From: an uncultured Flavobacteriaceae bacterium
GTDB taxonomy: Bacteria; Bacteroidota; Bacteroidia; Flavobacteriales; Flavobacteriaceae
Direction: 5' to 3'
DNA length: 64,000 nucleotides
NCBI GenBank assembly: GCA_943789365.1
Contig: CALSTV010000001.1
Span: 1,178,001 to 1,242,000, forward strand
Under the pieces are notes generated by a model, which made no database searches, was not told where the DNA came from, and was given only the letters and a program-made list of their open reading frames with translations. Positions within the stretch are counted from its first letter, which is position 1. Each line of letters starts with the position of its first letter. Shown in pieces: positions 34,114-43,512 of the stretch. The translations under genes were made by a program, and so were the position numbers.

Positions 34114-35331
34114 CTAGTTAGTTTGAAAGTTAGAAAAGTCGTCCCAGAAGGTCGGATATGATTTCGAAACCACCTTATATTCATCAATAAGTATGGAGGT
34201 CTTAAGTAATAACGGAGCAAAAGCCATTGCCATTCTATGATCTTGATAGGTAGCTATCACAACATCCTTATTTATTTTTGTAGCGGCTTCCAAATGCAAA
34301 CTTTCATTAGTAACACGAATGTCCGCACCCAATTTTGTAAGTTCTTGTTCTAATGCCACCAATCTATCCGTCTCCTTTATTTTTAAAGTATGTAAGCCAG
34401 TTAAATTACAAGCTATTCCCATTCCAAAACAAGTAACAGCAATTGTTTGTGCAATATCTGGAGCTTTTATTAAATCGAACTCAACCAAGCTAGGATTTTC
34501 GAAACCTGTCTCTTTCTCCAAAGTAAGTGTATTGTTCACAAAGGTACTTTTTACACCAAATTGGCGATACAACAGTTCCAATACAGCATCTCCTTGTAAA
34601 CTTTTCTCTTTGTATGCTGAAAGCGATATTTTACCGCTTTCACTCAACGCTACCAAACTGTAATAATAAGAAGCGGAACTCCAATCTGACTCCACAGTAA
34701 CCAACGTATCCGCAATACGCTCTTTTGGCTGTACGCGAATAACCTGCCCTTCAAAAGAGCTTTCAATCCCTAGTTCATTCAGTAAGCCCAATGTCATTTG
34801 AATATAAGGTACAGAAGTAATGGCGCCTTCAAAGGTTAGTGTGATGCCTTGCTCCAAACTAGGTGCTACTAACAGCAAAGAAGAAATATATTGACTACTA
34901 ACATTCCCGTTAATACGCACTGCGCCTCCTTTTAATTTGGTTCCTTTGATACGCAATGGAGCAAAACCGTCATTCTCAACATACGTAATATCCGCTCCTA
35001 AGGTTCTTAACGCATCCACCAAAATACCAATAGGTCGTTCCTTCATTCTTCCAGAACCAGTTAATATTACATCTGAACCTTCTTTAGTAGCCAACAGACT
35101 GGTAAGAAAACGCATAGTAGTTCCTGCATGTCCAATATTAATAACTCCTTCTTTAGAAGCCAATGCTTTTAGCATCAAATTCGAATCGTCAGAATTTGAA
35201 AGGTTTTCTATTTTTAGATTTGGATAGCGTTGCTGTAATATCAACAAGCGATTCGATTCGCTCTTCGAACCGGTAATTCGAATTTCTTGATTGATTTCTC
35301 CAGTATAGTGATTTAATTTAATTTGCTCCAT
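34114..35331 (-). CDS. aroA: 3-phosphoshikimate 1-carboxyvinyltransferase (EPSP synthase)
   Basis: A 405-residue enzyme of the shikimate pathway that joins phosphoenolpyruvate to shikimate 3-phosphate. Signatures: ITGSKSESNRLLIL near residue 19, HAGTTMRFLTSLLA near 68, LTGSGRMKERPIG near 89, RINGNVSSQYISSLLL near 138, and the late LKIKETDRLVALEQEL near 317 and YQDHRMAMAFAPL. It is slightly shorter than the 430-residue enterobacterial form, as usual in Bacteroidota. Single gene with queA 79 bases downstream on the same strand. Confidence 0.96.
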   Translation of the reverse strand: MEQIKLNHYTGEINQEIRITGSKSESNRLLILQQRYPNLKIENLSNSDDSNLMLKALASKEGVINIGHAGTTMRFLTSLLATKEGSDVILTGSGRMKERPIGILVDALRTLGADITYVENDGFAPLRIKGTKLKGGAVRINGNVSSQYISSLLLVAPSLEQGITLTFEGAITSVPYIQMTLGLLNELGIESSFEGQVIRVQPKERIADTLVTVESDWSSASYYYSLVALSESGKISLSAYKEKSLQGDAVLELLYRQFGVKSTFVNNTLTLEKETGFENPSLVEFDLIKAPDIAQTIAVTCFGMGIACNLTGLHTLKIKETDRLVALEQELTKLGADIRVTNESLHLEAATKINKDVVIATYQDHRMAMAFAPLLLKTSILIDEYKVVSKSYPTFWDDFSNFQTN

Positions 35332-35395
35332 TGCTATATTTTCTGTGCTTCATGCCAATAGACATGAATTATTTTTATAATATCTGTCCTATCGA

Positions 35396-35656
35396 TTATT
35401 TTCTAGGACGCAGATTTTGTCTTTCCTTTCTTCTTGTAAAATAGGCCATCGACACACCATAAATAATGGCTAACAGCACTCTATTTAAAACGTATGTAAA
35501 CCAAGAACCATCCTCAATACTTTGTGGAATTGCATGTAGGTTTTCATTTTTCATAAAGGTCAACAATGTCAATATGAAACTTATTACTAATAAAAAAATG
35601 ATTGAAAAGCGTATTGCTAATTTCCAAAACGGTACTTCGAGAATATTTTTCGCCAT
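35396..35656 (-). CDS. Small membrane protein, DUF4282-unlike, unknown
   Basis: An 86-residue protein with two membrane helices, about residues 11-30 (AIRFSIIFLLVISFILTLLT) and 50-68 (YVLNRVLLAIIYGVSMAYF), and a basic tail TRRKERQNLRPRK that should stay in the cytoplasm. No family recognised. It ends upstream of aroA and starts one base from the MazG-like gene stop, so it is probably co-transcribed with that gene. Confidence 0.75.
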   Translation of the reverse strand: MAKNILEVPFWKLAIRFSIIFLLVISFILTLLTFMKNENLHAIPQSIEDGSWFTYVLNRVLLAIIYGVSMAYFTRRKERQNLRPRK

Positions 35657-35657
35657 T

Positions 35658-35984
35658 TTATTTTAGTTTAGAATTGTTGTGATGACGCTCATGATCACGT
35701 TTTGTTTTAAGGTCTAGTTTTTTATCAAAAGCGGCTTGCAAATCGATTCCAGTCTGATTTGCCAAACAAAGCACTACAAAAACAACATCGGCAAGTTCCT
35801 CACCTAAATCTTTGTTTTTATCACTTTCTTTTTCGCTTTGCTCACCATATCTTCTGGCAATGATACGGGCAACCTCTCCAACCTCCTCGGTGAGTTGCGC
35901 CATATTGGTCAATTCGTTAAAATAACGAACACCGTGTTCTTTGATCCAAGAATCGACTGCCAATTGTGCATTTTTAATATCCAT
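35658..35984 (-). CDS. MazG-like nucleotide pyrophosphohydrolase
   Basis: A 108-residue all-helical MazG/RS21-C6-type protein expected to hydrolyse nucleoside triphosphates to monophosphates. Metal-binding Glu and Asp lie in LTEEVGEVARIIARRYGEQ near residue 29 and DLGEELADVVFVVLCLANQT near 60-80, the usual ExxE..ExxD order. I chose ATG 35984 (MDIKNAQLAVDSW); the frame opens at 36020 with 12 unlikely residues. A long AGT trinucleotide repeat lies about 135 bases upstream of this start. Confidence 0.92.
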   Translation of the reverse strand: MDIKNAQLAVDSWIKEHGVRYFNELTNMAQLTEEVGEVARIIARRYGEQSEKESDKNKDLGEELADVVFVVLCLANQTGIDLQAAFDKKLDLKTKRDHERHHNNSKLK

Positions 35985-36117
35985 AATCCCTTCCTGTTTA
36001 GGCTTGGCAAATATAAGCAAGTCTTTTAAGAAAGTCTAAGAAATCCATTAAGACTAACTTGTTATAACACAATAATGAAAAAATTACAGAACGAACTGCT
36101 CATTAGTACACCAAAAA

Positions 36118-36186
<69 letters not shown>

Positions 36187-36202
36187 ACTCTTGGCTAGCT
36201 AT

Positions 36203-37825
36203 TTAACTTTTCAAAACCCTAAACGTTTCAGCTGAAGATGAAGTAACAACTCTCAACAGATATACCCCTTTGGGCAAAAAAGAAATATCTAATTCATTTG
36301 TTTTACTTTCTAGTATTTTTTGACCTCCAACCGATAGCAATTCAACTTTTTCCATAGGCCCTTCAATAGTAAGTTTCCCTTTTGTTGGATTCGGATAAAA
36401 ACTAGGAATGTTTTGTGTTTGTAATTTACCAACACTAAGAATATCATCATAAACAAATGCATCGATATAGGCAACCACCTTATCTGCATTGTTTTCAGAA
36501 TTAAATTGTAGCACTACTCTGTTAAAATCACTTCTAGTTATTGGATCTGGTGAGTTTTCATTTAAATTGATATAATTGTCATTTTCAAAATCAAATACAA
36601 TTTCTTGCCATTGATCTAGCACTAGCGGTTTTATAATTTCACATTGGGTAAGCCATGGCGAACCCTGACTTCCATCTTGAAGTTTTAAGGACAGTTGATT
36701 GGGCTGCGTTCCTGTAATTCCATTCGAAGGCACATACACCTGTAAGGAAAATGTATTATTTGCAGTTAAATCGAAATTGGCAGACGTATCAAATCGAATA
36801 TTTGCGTAGGCTCCTCCTGTATCGTCATATTTTAATACTGTATTCGACGTATTCATGGTTTCTTTGTATGGATTTGCAAACGCTGTATCCATTTCACAAG
36901 CATCCTCAGCCCATGTTGTTATGGTTCCATTTCCTTCAAAATCGTCGTGAATATTTGTTGCTGTTTCCGGAGGTGTAACCTCTGTCGCAGTGGCTTCATA
37001 TACACGTATATAATCGATTTCCATAGCATCTTCTGTAAATGAAGCCGCTATACTCGGTTGAATTGCTATATTAAATAAAAAGTATTGCGGCGCATCGTAA
37101 GGCCATGTATTGGCATCTTTTATTTCTGGATTATAGGTATAATGCACCACACCATCTACACTAAAGATCATGCGTTCAGCATTCCAATCCAATTCATAGG
37201 TATGAAACTCTGTAGAAACTGTAGGAATTGATTGTCCTCCATGATTAACGGTCCCACCAAAACTCGAAGGTGTATGCATAGCACTCTGCACATAATTTTG
37301 ATTGGTTCCCCAGTGTTCCATAATGTCGATTTCACCACAAGCAGGCCAAGGTGTTGTACCGTGACTATTCGCCCAATACCCACCATCTTCCGTAATATTT
37401 TGACCTAGCATCCAGAGCGCAGGCCAAGTACCAATTCCAGTTGGTAGTTTTGCCCTTATAGCAATTCTTCCATATTGCAAGACATATTTCGAATTCAATC
37501 TGGCCGAGGTATATTGTTTCGTATACCCTTGATCGTTAAAGCTTTCTTTCTTAGCAACAAGATACAAGATACCGTTACTTACATATGTATTGTCTAGCCG
37601 ATCTGTGTAGTGTTGTATCTCTCCGTTATACCAACTTCCTCCTGCTGGCAGTTTTGTCTGATGAAACCATTTGGTGTCATCAATCACTCCATCTGTATCA
37701 AATTCATCTGACCATAGCAAAACATCAGAGGTCTTTTGCTGTGCGCTTTGTTTTTTAGGTACTGTTTGACCTGAAAGAGGAAGCATCACAAAACTAAATA
37801 GGATTCTTACGTAAAATAGTCTCAT
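36203..37825 (-). CDS. Secreted GH16 beta-glucanase (laminarinase-like) with T9SS tail
   Basis: A 540-residue exported enzyme that probably cuts beta-1,3- or mixed-linked glucans such as laminarin. Signal peptide residues 1-20. GH16 domain about 34-280, with the catalytic GEIDIMEHWG: nucleophile Glu165, Asp167 and acid/base Glu170. Residues about 290-465 form a beta-rich domain like a carbohydrate-binding module (DDFEGNGTITTW to YIDAFVYDD). The last 75 residues (FYPNPTKGKLTIEG to FRVLKS) are a type A type IX secretion sorting domain. No polysaccharide-utilisation genes surround it. Confidence 0.93.
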   Translation of the reverse strand: MRLFYVRILFSFVMLPLSGQTVPKKQSAQQKTSDVLLWSDEFDTDGVIDDTKWFHQTKLPAGGSWYNGEIQHYTDRLDNTYVSNGILYLVAKKESFNDQGYTKQYTSARLNSKYVLQYGRIAIRAKLPTGIGTWPALWMLGQNITEDGGYWANSHGTTPWPACGEIDIMEHWGTNQNYVQSAMHTPSSFGGTVNHGGQSIPTVSTEFHTYELDWNAERMIFSVDGVVHYTYNPEIKDANTWPYDAPQYFLFNIAIQPSIAASFTEDAMEIDYIRVYEATATEVTPPETATNIHDDFEGNGTITTWAEDACEMDTAFANPYKETMNTSNTVLKYDDTGGAYANIRFDTSANFDLTANNTFSLQVYVPSNGITGTQPNQLSLKLQDGSQGSPWLTQCEIIKPLVLDQWQEIVFDFENDNYINLNENSPDPITRSDFNRVVLQFNSENNADKVVAYIDAFVYDDILSVGKLQTQNIPSFYPNPTKGKLTIEGPMEKVELLSVGGQKILESKTNELDISFLPKGVYLLRVVTSSSAETFRVLKS

Positions 37826-37945
37826 TAAGAAATGTTATAAGTTTAGCTTGCTAAAATAGGATATTCAATGTGTTCCATTCAGTTTTTCGCCTATACGCAA
37901 CCTATACAAAACTCAATTTCTATACAATTTCCCTTAATTTTTGAG

Positions 37946-38602
37946 CTAAGATTGAAGAATTTTTAAAAATTCTTCTCTAGAGATTTCTTCTGCACCCAAA
38001 CTCGCAAGATGAGAATTATAAACCTGACAATCCAGAAGTTTATAGTTTTCTTTTTGCAATTTTCTAACCAAATGAATAAAAGCTATTTTGGAGGTGTTGC
38101 TCTCTTTACTAAACATGCTTTCTCCACAAAACACAGTTCCAAGATCGACACCGTATAAGCCACCTACCAAATCAGTACCTCTCCATACCTCCACCGATTT
38201 TGCAATTCCATTTTTATGTAATTGGATATAGGCTTCCTGCATATCGTCAGTTATCCAGGTTCCGAGGTCATCACCTCTTTCTATTGATTTACATTGCTGT
38301 AGAACAGCTTCAAATGCAATATTATAGGTTACTTTATAGGTTTCCTTTTTGAGTAGACTTCTCATACTTTTGGAAACTTTAAGTTTATCTAAAAACAAAA
38401 CCATCCTAGGATCAGGGCAATACCATATGATTGGCTCACCTTCACAATACCATGGGAAAACCCCTTTGGAGTAAGCTGCTTTCAACCGCTCTATTGATAG
38501 ATCTCCTCCCAAGGCAATCACCCCTTCAGAAGACACTTCTTCAAGAGACGGAAATGAAAAATTGTTTTTAGATAGCCAATGCATAGGTTGGCAAAAATAC
38601 AA
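37946..38602 (-). CDS. aat: Leucyl/phenylalanyl-tRNA-protein transferase
   Basis: A 218-residue enzyme that adds Leu or Phe to proteins with N-terminal Arg or Lys, marking them for ClpAP degradation. Signatures: FPSLEEVSSEGVIALGGDLS near residue 17, YSKGVFPWYCEGEPIIWYCP near 44-63, HKNGIAKSVEVW, GGLYGVDLGTVFCGESMFS near 147-165 and SKIAFIHLV. Length is close to the enterobacterial enzyme. Single gene between the GH16 and FG-GAP genes. Confidence 0.96.
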   Translation of the reverse strand: MYFCQPMHWLSKNNFSFPSLEEVSSEGVIALGGDLSIERLKAAYSKGVFPWYCEGEPIIWYCPDPRMVLFLDKLKVSKSMRSLLKKETYKVTYNIAFEAVLQQCKSIERGDDLGTWITDDMQEAYIQLHKNGIAKSVEVWRGTDLVGGLYGVDLGTVFCGESMFSKESNTSKIAFIHLVRKLQKENYKLLDCQVYNSHLASLGAEEISREEFLKILQS

Positions 38603-38892
38603 CTATTGTTTTAGATTGTTTCGTATTTATTTTGTCTGTATGACCTCCATAATCTGCAAGCTCAAAACTAGAATAACAACTCGAGCTAGTGTAAGCATAT
38701 AAAAAGAGGAGTACCCGGTAAAAGTTAACTCATACACGAGCGCAAGGCCTACTTTGGATATTGACAAAAGCGATTTATTTAATAACCGAAGGCATTGCCA
38801 CACGAGCGAAAGCTTGGGAGTCGGCCACCTTCAACTGCAGTCTAAGGTAAACTTATCCTCTAAACCCCTACTTAGATACTCACTCTACTATT
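38603..38892. other. Intergenic region, nothing recognised
   Basis: 290 bases upstream of aat and downstream of the FG-GAP gene. It should contain the aat promoter on the minus strand. No gene-like frame, strong hairpin or RNA was found. Confidence 0.4.
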
Positions 38893-40860
38893 TTATTCCA
38901 CTACGACTAAGGTAAACTTGCTCACAGTGGTTTTCTCTTCAACATATACAAAATAAATACCCATTTCCAAATCAATAGCTATGGTTCCCGATTGGTAGTT
39001 GTCCTCTATTTGTACTAAGCTACCGCGGCTGTCAAATATTTTTATACTTGCCTCTGTTGTAAGCCCTACAACTTCAAAATTGGTACGCACCAAATTTGTC
39101 AATAAGGCAACCGTTGTCGTTTTTACGGATGGTGATACCGTTAGTCTTACATCACTATTTCTATAATCTGCTTCTGTTACAACTCCACCGGTGCTGGAAT
39201 AATGATATGGAAATTTACCTGCGCTAGAGGAGGCATAAGTATCGAAATCTAAGGCGGTATCCAATCCATTATCAAAATAAGATCCATGCAACTCAATTCC
39301 GCTTTCGACAGCATCTGGTGTACTGTCATTATCAGTATCGGTATCTAAGAAATCCGGAATGTTATCACTATCGGTATCTACCGGTGTTAGCCTATCTGAG
39401 AAAGCGATATCTACACCGTTCTCTGCGCCATAGGAACGACTTGGAGCGATAAAATCCTCTGTAGTTTGGGCTTCGATAACATCGGGGATACCGTCGTTGT
39501 CGGAGTCTAAGTCTACATAGTTGGGTTTGCCATCTCCGTCGGTATCAAAAATATCGGCTATACGATCGTTATTGCTGTCTGTATAGTTGGTATTGCTTCC
39601 ATCTCCATCGCCATCATCAATTACATCTCGGTAATTGAGAATGCCATCGCCATCTTCATCGCCCCAAATATCATAAGTAACATTTTGACCATTTTCCCAA
39701 AAAGTAACTTCACGTATATCTAAAATACCGTCGTTATCTAAATCTTGGTCTACGTTTTCATAATAATAAAAATTACCATCAATGCCACCCGAGAACAAAT
39801 CCAAATCACCATCACCATCTAGATCACCAAATACAGGAGTCGTAATATTACTCGTGCTTTCTAAGCCATTAAAAAACATGTCAACCCTATTATCAAATAG
39901 CGGGGCTGTATAATCTCCTATATTTTTAAAATAATAATATCCCCCTAAAGCGTCTCCTGATAACAAGTCTTGGTCACCGTCTGCATCCAAATCTGCAAAA
40001 GCAGGAAAAGATGAATTCCCCACACTTGCATCTACATCATTCAAGGTCGTTAAGACTTCATTTTCAGGAAAGCTGGCAGCTGTCGCATTCCCTTCATTGC
40101 TATAATAGAAAAATCCGCCACCGAATTCACCTTCTAATAAATCGATATCTCCATCACCATCCAGATCAGTCAAGGCACAAGAAGTATATTGACGATATTC
40201 TTCAAAAGAACCATTTAGATCGCTAGCAACAAAAGACGCTCCGTCCAAAGTGATATCACTGCCACTAATGTCCGTATTTTCAAAGTAATAAAACCGGGTA
40301 GCACTTGATCCGGACAATAAATCCAAATCTCCATCACCATCTAAATCAACCAAACACGGCGTACTCAAATAGTTACCTGCAGAAAGATCATCGATAGTTA
40401 CAGGTGTCCCAAAGTGGGCAAAATCAATTGTGTTATCCTCTCCATTAATATCTAAATTCTCGAAATAATGAAAATTTCCATAAAAGTCCCCAGCCAGCAA
40501 ATCCAAATCTCCATCACCATCCAAATCACCCAATGCAACCGCACTATAGGCTCCGACGTCTGTAAGTCCTTCAAACGGGTTTGCTGCGCTACCATCTACT
40601 TCCAATAGTTTATAGGTAGGCATTTGTGCCTGTCCAATTGCCAACCCTAGCAAGAAAGCTCCTACCGTTATACTGAGTTGTTTCTTTTTTGTCAGAAGCG
40701 CATATGCTCGCTGAATTTGTTTTTTTAGTTTTAGTATCCGTTTTTTTAATATCAACTGTCGTTGAAAGTTCGTCCCCACAGTCTCTAAACGCTGTAGCTT
40801 ACGCGAATACTGATTAAATTTTAAAATTAAATTGTTGTAATCCTGTACCTGTGTTCTCAT
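38893..40860 (-). CDS. FG-GAP/VCBS repeat surface protein with T9SS-type end
   Basis: A 655-residue protein. It begins with about 62 residues of basic coiled coil (LQRLETVGTNFQRQLILKKR onwards), then a hydrophobic export segment at 63-80 (LSITVGAFLLGLAIGQAQ), so the signal is unusually long. Residues 85-380 hold five FG-GAP/VCBS repeats with Ca-binding DLDGDGDLDLL motifs. Residues 385-520 hold thrombospondin type 3-like Asp-rich repeats (DTDGDGKPNYVDLDSDNDG). The end (NFEVVGLTTEASIKIFDSRG to FTLVVVE) resembles a T9SS C-terminal domain. Likely a cell-surface or released adhesin; ligand unknown. Confidence 0.85.
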   Translation of the reverse strand: MRTQVQDYNNLILKFNQYSRKLQRLETVGTNFQRQLILKKRILKLKKQIQRAYALLTKKKQLSITVGAFLLGLAIGQAQMPTYKLLEVDGSAANPFEGLTDVGAYSAVALGDLDGDGDLDLLAGDFYGNFHYFENLDINGEDNTIDFAHFGTPVTIDDLSAGNYLSTPCLVDLDGDGDLDLLSGSSATRFYYFENTDISGSDITLDGASFVASDLNGSFEEYRQYTSCALTDLDGDGDIDLLEGEFGGGFFYYSNEGNATAASFPENEVLTTLNDVDASVGNSSFPAFADLDADGDQDLLSGDALGGYYYFKNIGDYTAPLFDNRVDMFFNGLESTSNITTPVFGDLDGDGDLDLFSGGIDGNFYYYENVDQDLDNDGILDIREVTFWENGQNVTYDIWGDEDGDGILNYRDVIDDGDGDGSNTNYTDSNNDRIADIFDTDGDGKPNYVDLDSDNDGIPDVIEAQTTEDFIAPSRSYGAENGVDIAFSDRLTPVDTDSDNIPDFLDTDTDNDSTPDAVESGIELHGSYFDNGLDTALDFDTYASSSAGKFPYHYSSTGGVVTEADYRNSDVRLTVSPSVKTTTVALLTNLVRTNFEVVGLTTEASIKIFDSRGSLVQIEDNYQSGTIAIDLEMGIYFVYVEEKTTVSKFTLVVVE

Positions 40861-41022
40861 TAACTTATATTTTGTTTATTTATATGCAAATGTATGTTTT
40901 TAAATATAAGCCACCAAGTAAATACAGGATTACATTACTGTCTATACACTAATGATTGTCTTTAACACAATAATAACACGTATTCCCATACTGCTATTTG
41001 AACCTTTTATTTCCTAAGAAGC

Positions 41023-41056
41023 AAAAAAAAGGCTGTTTGTAAACAAACAGCCTTTT
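41023..41056 (-). terminator. Terminator of rpsB-tsf
   Basis: A 14-bp stem aaaaggctgtttgt/acaaacagcctttt around a tiny loop; on the minus strand it runs into T residues, 23 bases after the tsf stop. Confidence 0.85.
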
Positions 41057-41078
41057 ATAATGTATAAAATTGAAAAAA

Positions 41079-42047
41079 TTACCCTAGAGAAACTCTTGAG
41101 AAGTTCACTACTGAAACATCTCCTAAAGTTTGAACATATTGAGCAACCGTTTTCTTTTCGTCTTTGATAAAGTTTTGATCTAAAAGACATTGTTCTTTAT
41201 CTAAAGTTGTATTGTCAGAAACAAATCTCTCCATTTTACCTGGTAAGATTCTATCCCAGATTTTCTCTGGTTTTCCTTCTGCTTTCAATTCTGCTTTTGC
41301 AGCTTCTTCAGCAGCAGCCAACACCTCTTCAGTCAATTGTGACATTGAGATATATTCAGGAACATTCTTCAATGTTTTACCCAATCTTCCCAATTCGATA
41401 TTGTCTTTTTCAATAACTGCAATACGCGCTTCAGTTTCTGCGGCAACATAAGCTGGGTCAAAATCTTTATAAGACAAAGAAGTAGCACCCATTGATGCTG
41501 CTTGCATTGCCAAATCTTTAGCCACTACATCAGCACCTTCAACATTCGCTGAAAGACCAACCAAAGAAGCGATCTTATTTCCAACGTGGATATAAGAACC
41601 TACGAAAGGTGCTTCTACTCTAGTAAAGTCATTGATATCGATTTTTTCACCGATAACACCTGTTTGCTCAATTAATTTTTCAGCAACGGTGATTCCTCCA
41701 AAGTCAGAAGCTAAAAAGTCTTCTTTGTTTGAATAGTTCAATGCTTGCTCTGCTAAGCTCTTTGCCAAGTTAACAAAATCATCATTTTTACCAACGAAGT
41801 CAGTTTCACAACCTAATACGATTGATACACCAACGGTATTGTCTCCATTTACTTTTGCGATTGCAGCCCCTTCAGAAGAATCTCTATCGGCTCTTTTTGC
41901 AGCAACTTTCTGTCCTTTTTTTCTAAGAACTTCAATTGCTTTATCAAAATCACCTCCAGCTTCTACCAAAGCTTTTTTACAATCCATCATTCCAGACCCG
42001 GTTGCTTTACGCAACTTCATAACGTCTGCAGCTTTAATTTCTGCCAT
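41079..42047 (-). CDS. tsf: Translation elongation factor Ts
   Basis: A 322-residue guanine-nucleotide exchange factor for EF-Tu. The N-terminal UBA-like domain (AADVMKLRKATGSGMMDCKK, then ALVEAGGDFDKAIEVLRKKG) is followed by the EF-Tu contact ETDFVGKNDDFVNLAKSLAE near 80 and the C-terminal dimer-type domain. It follows rpsB by 52 bases and is ended by the terminator at 41023. This rpsB-tsf order is conserved in bacteria. Confidence 0.97.
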   Translation of the reverse strand: MAEIKAADVMKLRKATGSGMMDCKKALVEAGGDFDKAIEVLRKKGQKVAAKRADRDSSEGAAIAKVNGDNTVGVSIVLGCETDFVGKNDDFVNLAKSLAEQALNYSNKEDFLASDFGGITVAEKLIEQTGVIGEKIDINDFTRVEAPFVGSYIHVGNKIASLVGLSANVEGADVVAKDLAMQAASMGATSLSYKDFDPAYVAAETEARIAVIEKDNIELGRLGKTLKNVPEYISMSQLTEEVLAAAEEAAKAELKAEGKPEKIWDRILPGKMERFVSDNTTLDKEQCLLDQNFIKDEKKTVAQYVQTLGDVSVVNFSRVSLG

Positions 42048-42099
42048 GATCTATTTTTTTTGTTGAGTTATACTTGTTGTTACAAACAACAATAAATAA

Positions 42100-42948
42100 T
42101 TATTTTTCTTCTTTTGCTTCTGGAGCTTCAGCTACAACTTCTTTTGCTGCTGGTGCTTCTTTTGCTGCTGGTGCTTCTTTTGCTGCTGGTGCTTCTTTTG
42201 CTGGTGCCGCTTCTGGAGCTGCTGCTTCCTTTTTAGCCGCTTCAGCATTTTCTTTAGAAGCTTTTCTGTTGTTCAAACCATCTGCTACAGCCTCAACCAA
42301 GTAACCTAATACTTTATCGATAGACTTAGAAGCATCGTCATTTGCAGGAATTACAAAATCAACTGGTCTTGGATCAGAGTTTGTATCTACCAAAGCAAAA
42401 ACTGGAATGTTTAACTTTTGAGCTTCAGAAACCGCAATATGCTCTTTCTTTACATCTACTACAAAAATTGCTCCTGGCAAACGCGTCATATCAGCAATAG
42501 AACCTAAGTTCTTGTCTAATTTTGCTCTTTGACGATCAATTTGCAATTGCTCTCTTTTTGACAAAGCGTTGAAAGACCCATCTACTTTCATTCTATCAAT
42601 TTGAGCCATTTTTTTAACTGCTTTTCTGATAGTTACAAAGTTTGTCAACATTCCTCCAGGCCATCTTTCAGTAATGTAAGGCATGTTCACAGATGCTGCT
42701 TTATCAGCAACAATATCTTTTGCTTGTTTCTTAGTAGCTACAAATAAAATTTTTCTTCCTGAAGCAGCAATTTTTTCTAAAGCTGCTGCAGATTCTTCTA
42801 TTTTAGCTGCTGTTTTGTAAAGATCAATAATATGTACTCCATTACGCTCTGTATAAATAAAAGGAGCCATGTTTGGATTCCACTTTCTTGTAAGGTGTCC
42901 GAAGTGCACACCAGCGTCTAATAATTCTTTAATTTCGATGTTTGACAT
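42100..42948 (-). CDS. rpsB: 30S ribosomal protein S2 with a repeat-rich tail
   Basis: A 282-residue S2 protein. The core, residues 1-225, has IKELLDAGVHFGHLTRKWNP, RWPGGMLTNFVTIRKAVKK near 115 and PGAIFVVDVKKEHIAVSEA near 157. After residue 235 comes an Ala-, Pro-, Glu- and Lys-rich extension of about 45 residues containing three exact copies of KEAPAA coded by an 18-bp tandem repeat (42146-42199). First gene of rpsB-tsf. The tail is an accessory of this lineage and probably disordered. Confidence 0.97.
   Translation of the reverse strand: MSNIEIKELLDAGVHFGHLTRKWNPNMAPFIYTERNGVHIIDLYKTAAKIEESAAALEKIAASGRKILFVATKKQAKDIVADKAASVNMPYITERWPGGMLTNFVTIRKAVKKMAQIDRMKVDGSFNALSKREQLQIDRQRAKLDKNLGSIADMTRLPGAIFVVDVKKEHIAVSEAQKLNIPVFALVDTNSDPRPVDFVIPANDDASKSIDKVLGYLVEAVADGLNNRKASKENAEAAKKEAAAPEAAPAKEAPAAKEAPAAKEAPAAKEVVAEAPEAKEEK
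42146..42199. repeat. 18-bp tandem repeat, three copies, inside rpsB
   Basis: Unit gctgctggtgcttctttt on the plus strand, three identical copies, coding KEAPAA on the minus strand in the S2 tail. Length changes in steps of 18 would keep the frame. Confidence 0.9.
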
Positions 42949-43033
42949 TTTTGTTTTTGTTTACGTTCTCTGAGAATAGCAATGTGTAAGTAGCATTGAT
43001 ATTAAAATGGTCTTACACATTTAGATGCTAAAC

Positions 43034-43055
43034 AAGCCCTGAATGAACAGGGCTT
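43034..43055 (-). terminator. Hairpin between rpsI and rpsB
   Basis: An 8-bp stem aagccctg/cagggctt with a 6-base loop, 69 bases downstream of the rpsI stop and about 86 bases before rpsB, on the minus strand. T-residues after it are few, so it may be a terminator for rplM-rpsI or part of a leader for rpsB control by S2. Confidence 0.5.
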
Positions 43056-43123
43056 CGATAACTTGATTAAAATTATTGTTTTTTTGACCTTTTGAGGGGC
43101 CCAAAAAAATCCAATAAAACGGA

Positions 43124-43510
43124 TTAACGTTTCGAGAATTGGAATTTCTTTCTTGCTTTCTTTTGTCCAAATTTCTTACGTTCAACCATTCTTGGGTCTC
43201 TAGTAAGTAATCCTTCTGGTTTCAACACACCTCTGTTTTCAGCATCGATTTCACACAATGCTCTAGAGATTGCCAAACGAATTGCTTCTGCCTGACCTGT
43301 TACACCACCACCAAATACATTTACTGTAATATCGAAAGACTCGATGTTTTCAGTCAATAACAATGGTTGTTGAACTTTATATCTCAACGTAGAAGTACTG
43401 AAGTAATCTTCAAAGCTTCTTTTGTTAACTGTGATATTTCCTTTTCCTTCTGATAAGTAGACACGGGCTACAGCCGTTTTTCTTCTTCCTATTTTGTGAA
43501 CTGTTTCCAT
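43124..43510 (-). CDS. rpsI: 30S ribosomal protein S9
   Basis: A 128-residue S9 protein. Signatures: [14 protein letters not shown] near the start, [20 protein letters not shown] near 66-85 and the basic C-terminal tail ending [11 protein letters not shown], which reaches the P-site tRNA. It begins 2 bases after the rplM stop; rplM-rpsI is a conserved operon. Length and start are standard. Confidence 0.98.
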   Translation of the reverse strand: METVHKIGRRKTAVARVYLSEGKGNITVNKRSFEDYFSTSTLRYKVQQPLLLTENIESFDITVNVFGGGVTGQAEAIRLAISRALCEIDAENRGVLKPEGLLTRDPRMVERKKFGQKKARKKFQFSKR

Positions 43511-43512
43511 AA

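Noticed and set aside
36203-37825. A polysaccharide-utilisation locus around the GH16 enzyme
   Set aside because: No SusC/SusD pair, sulfatase or other glycoside hydrolase lies nearby; neighbours are core genes.
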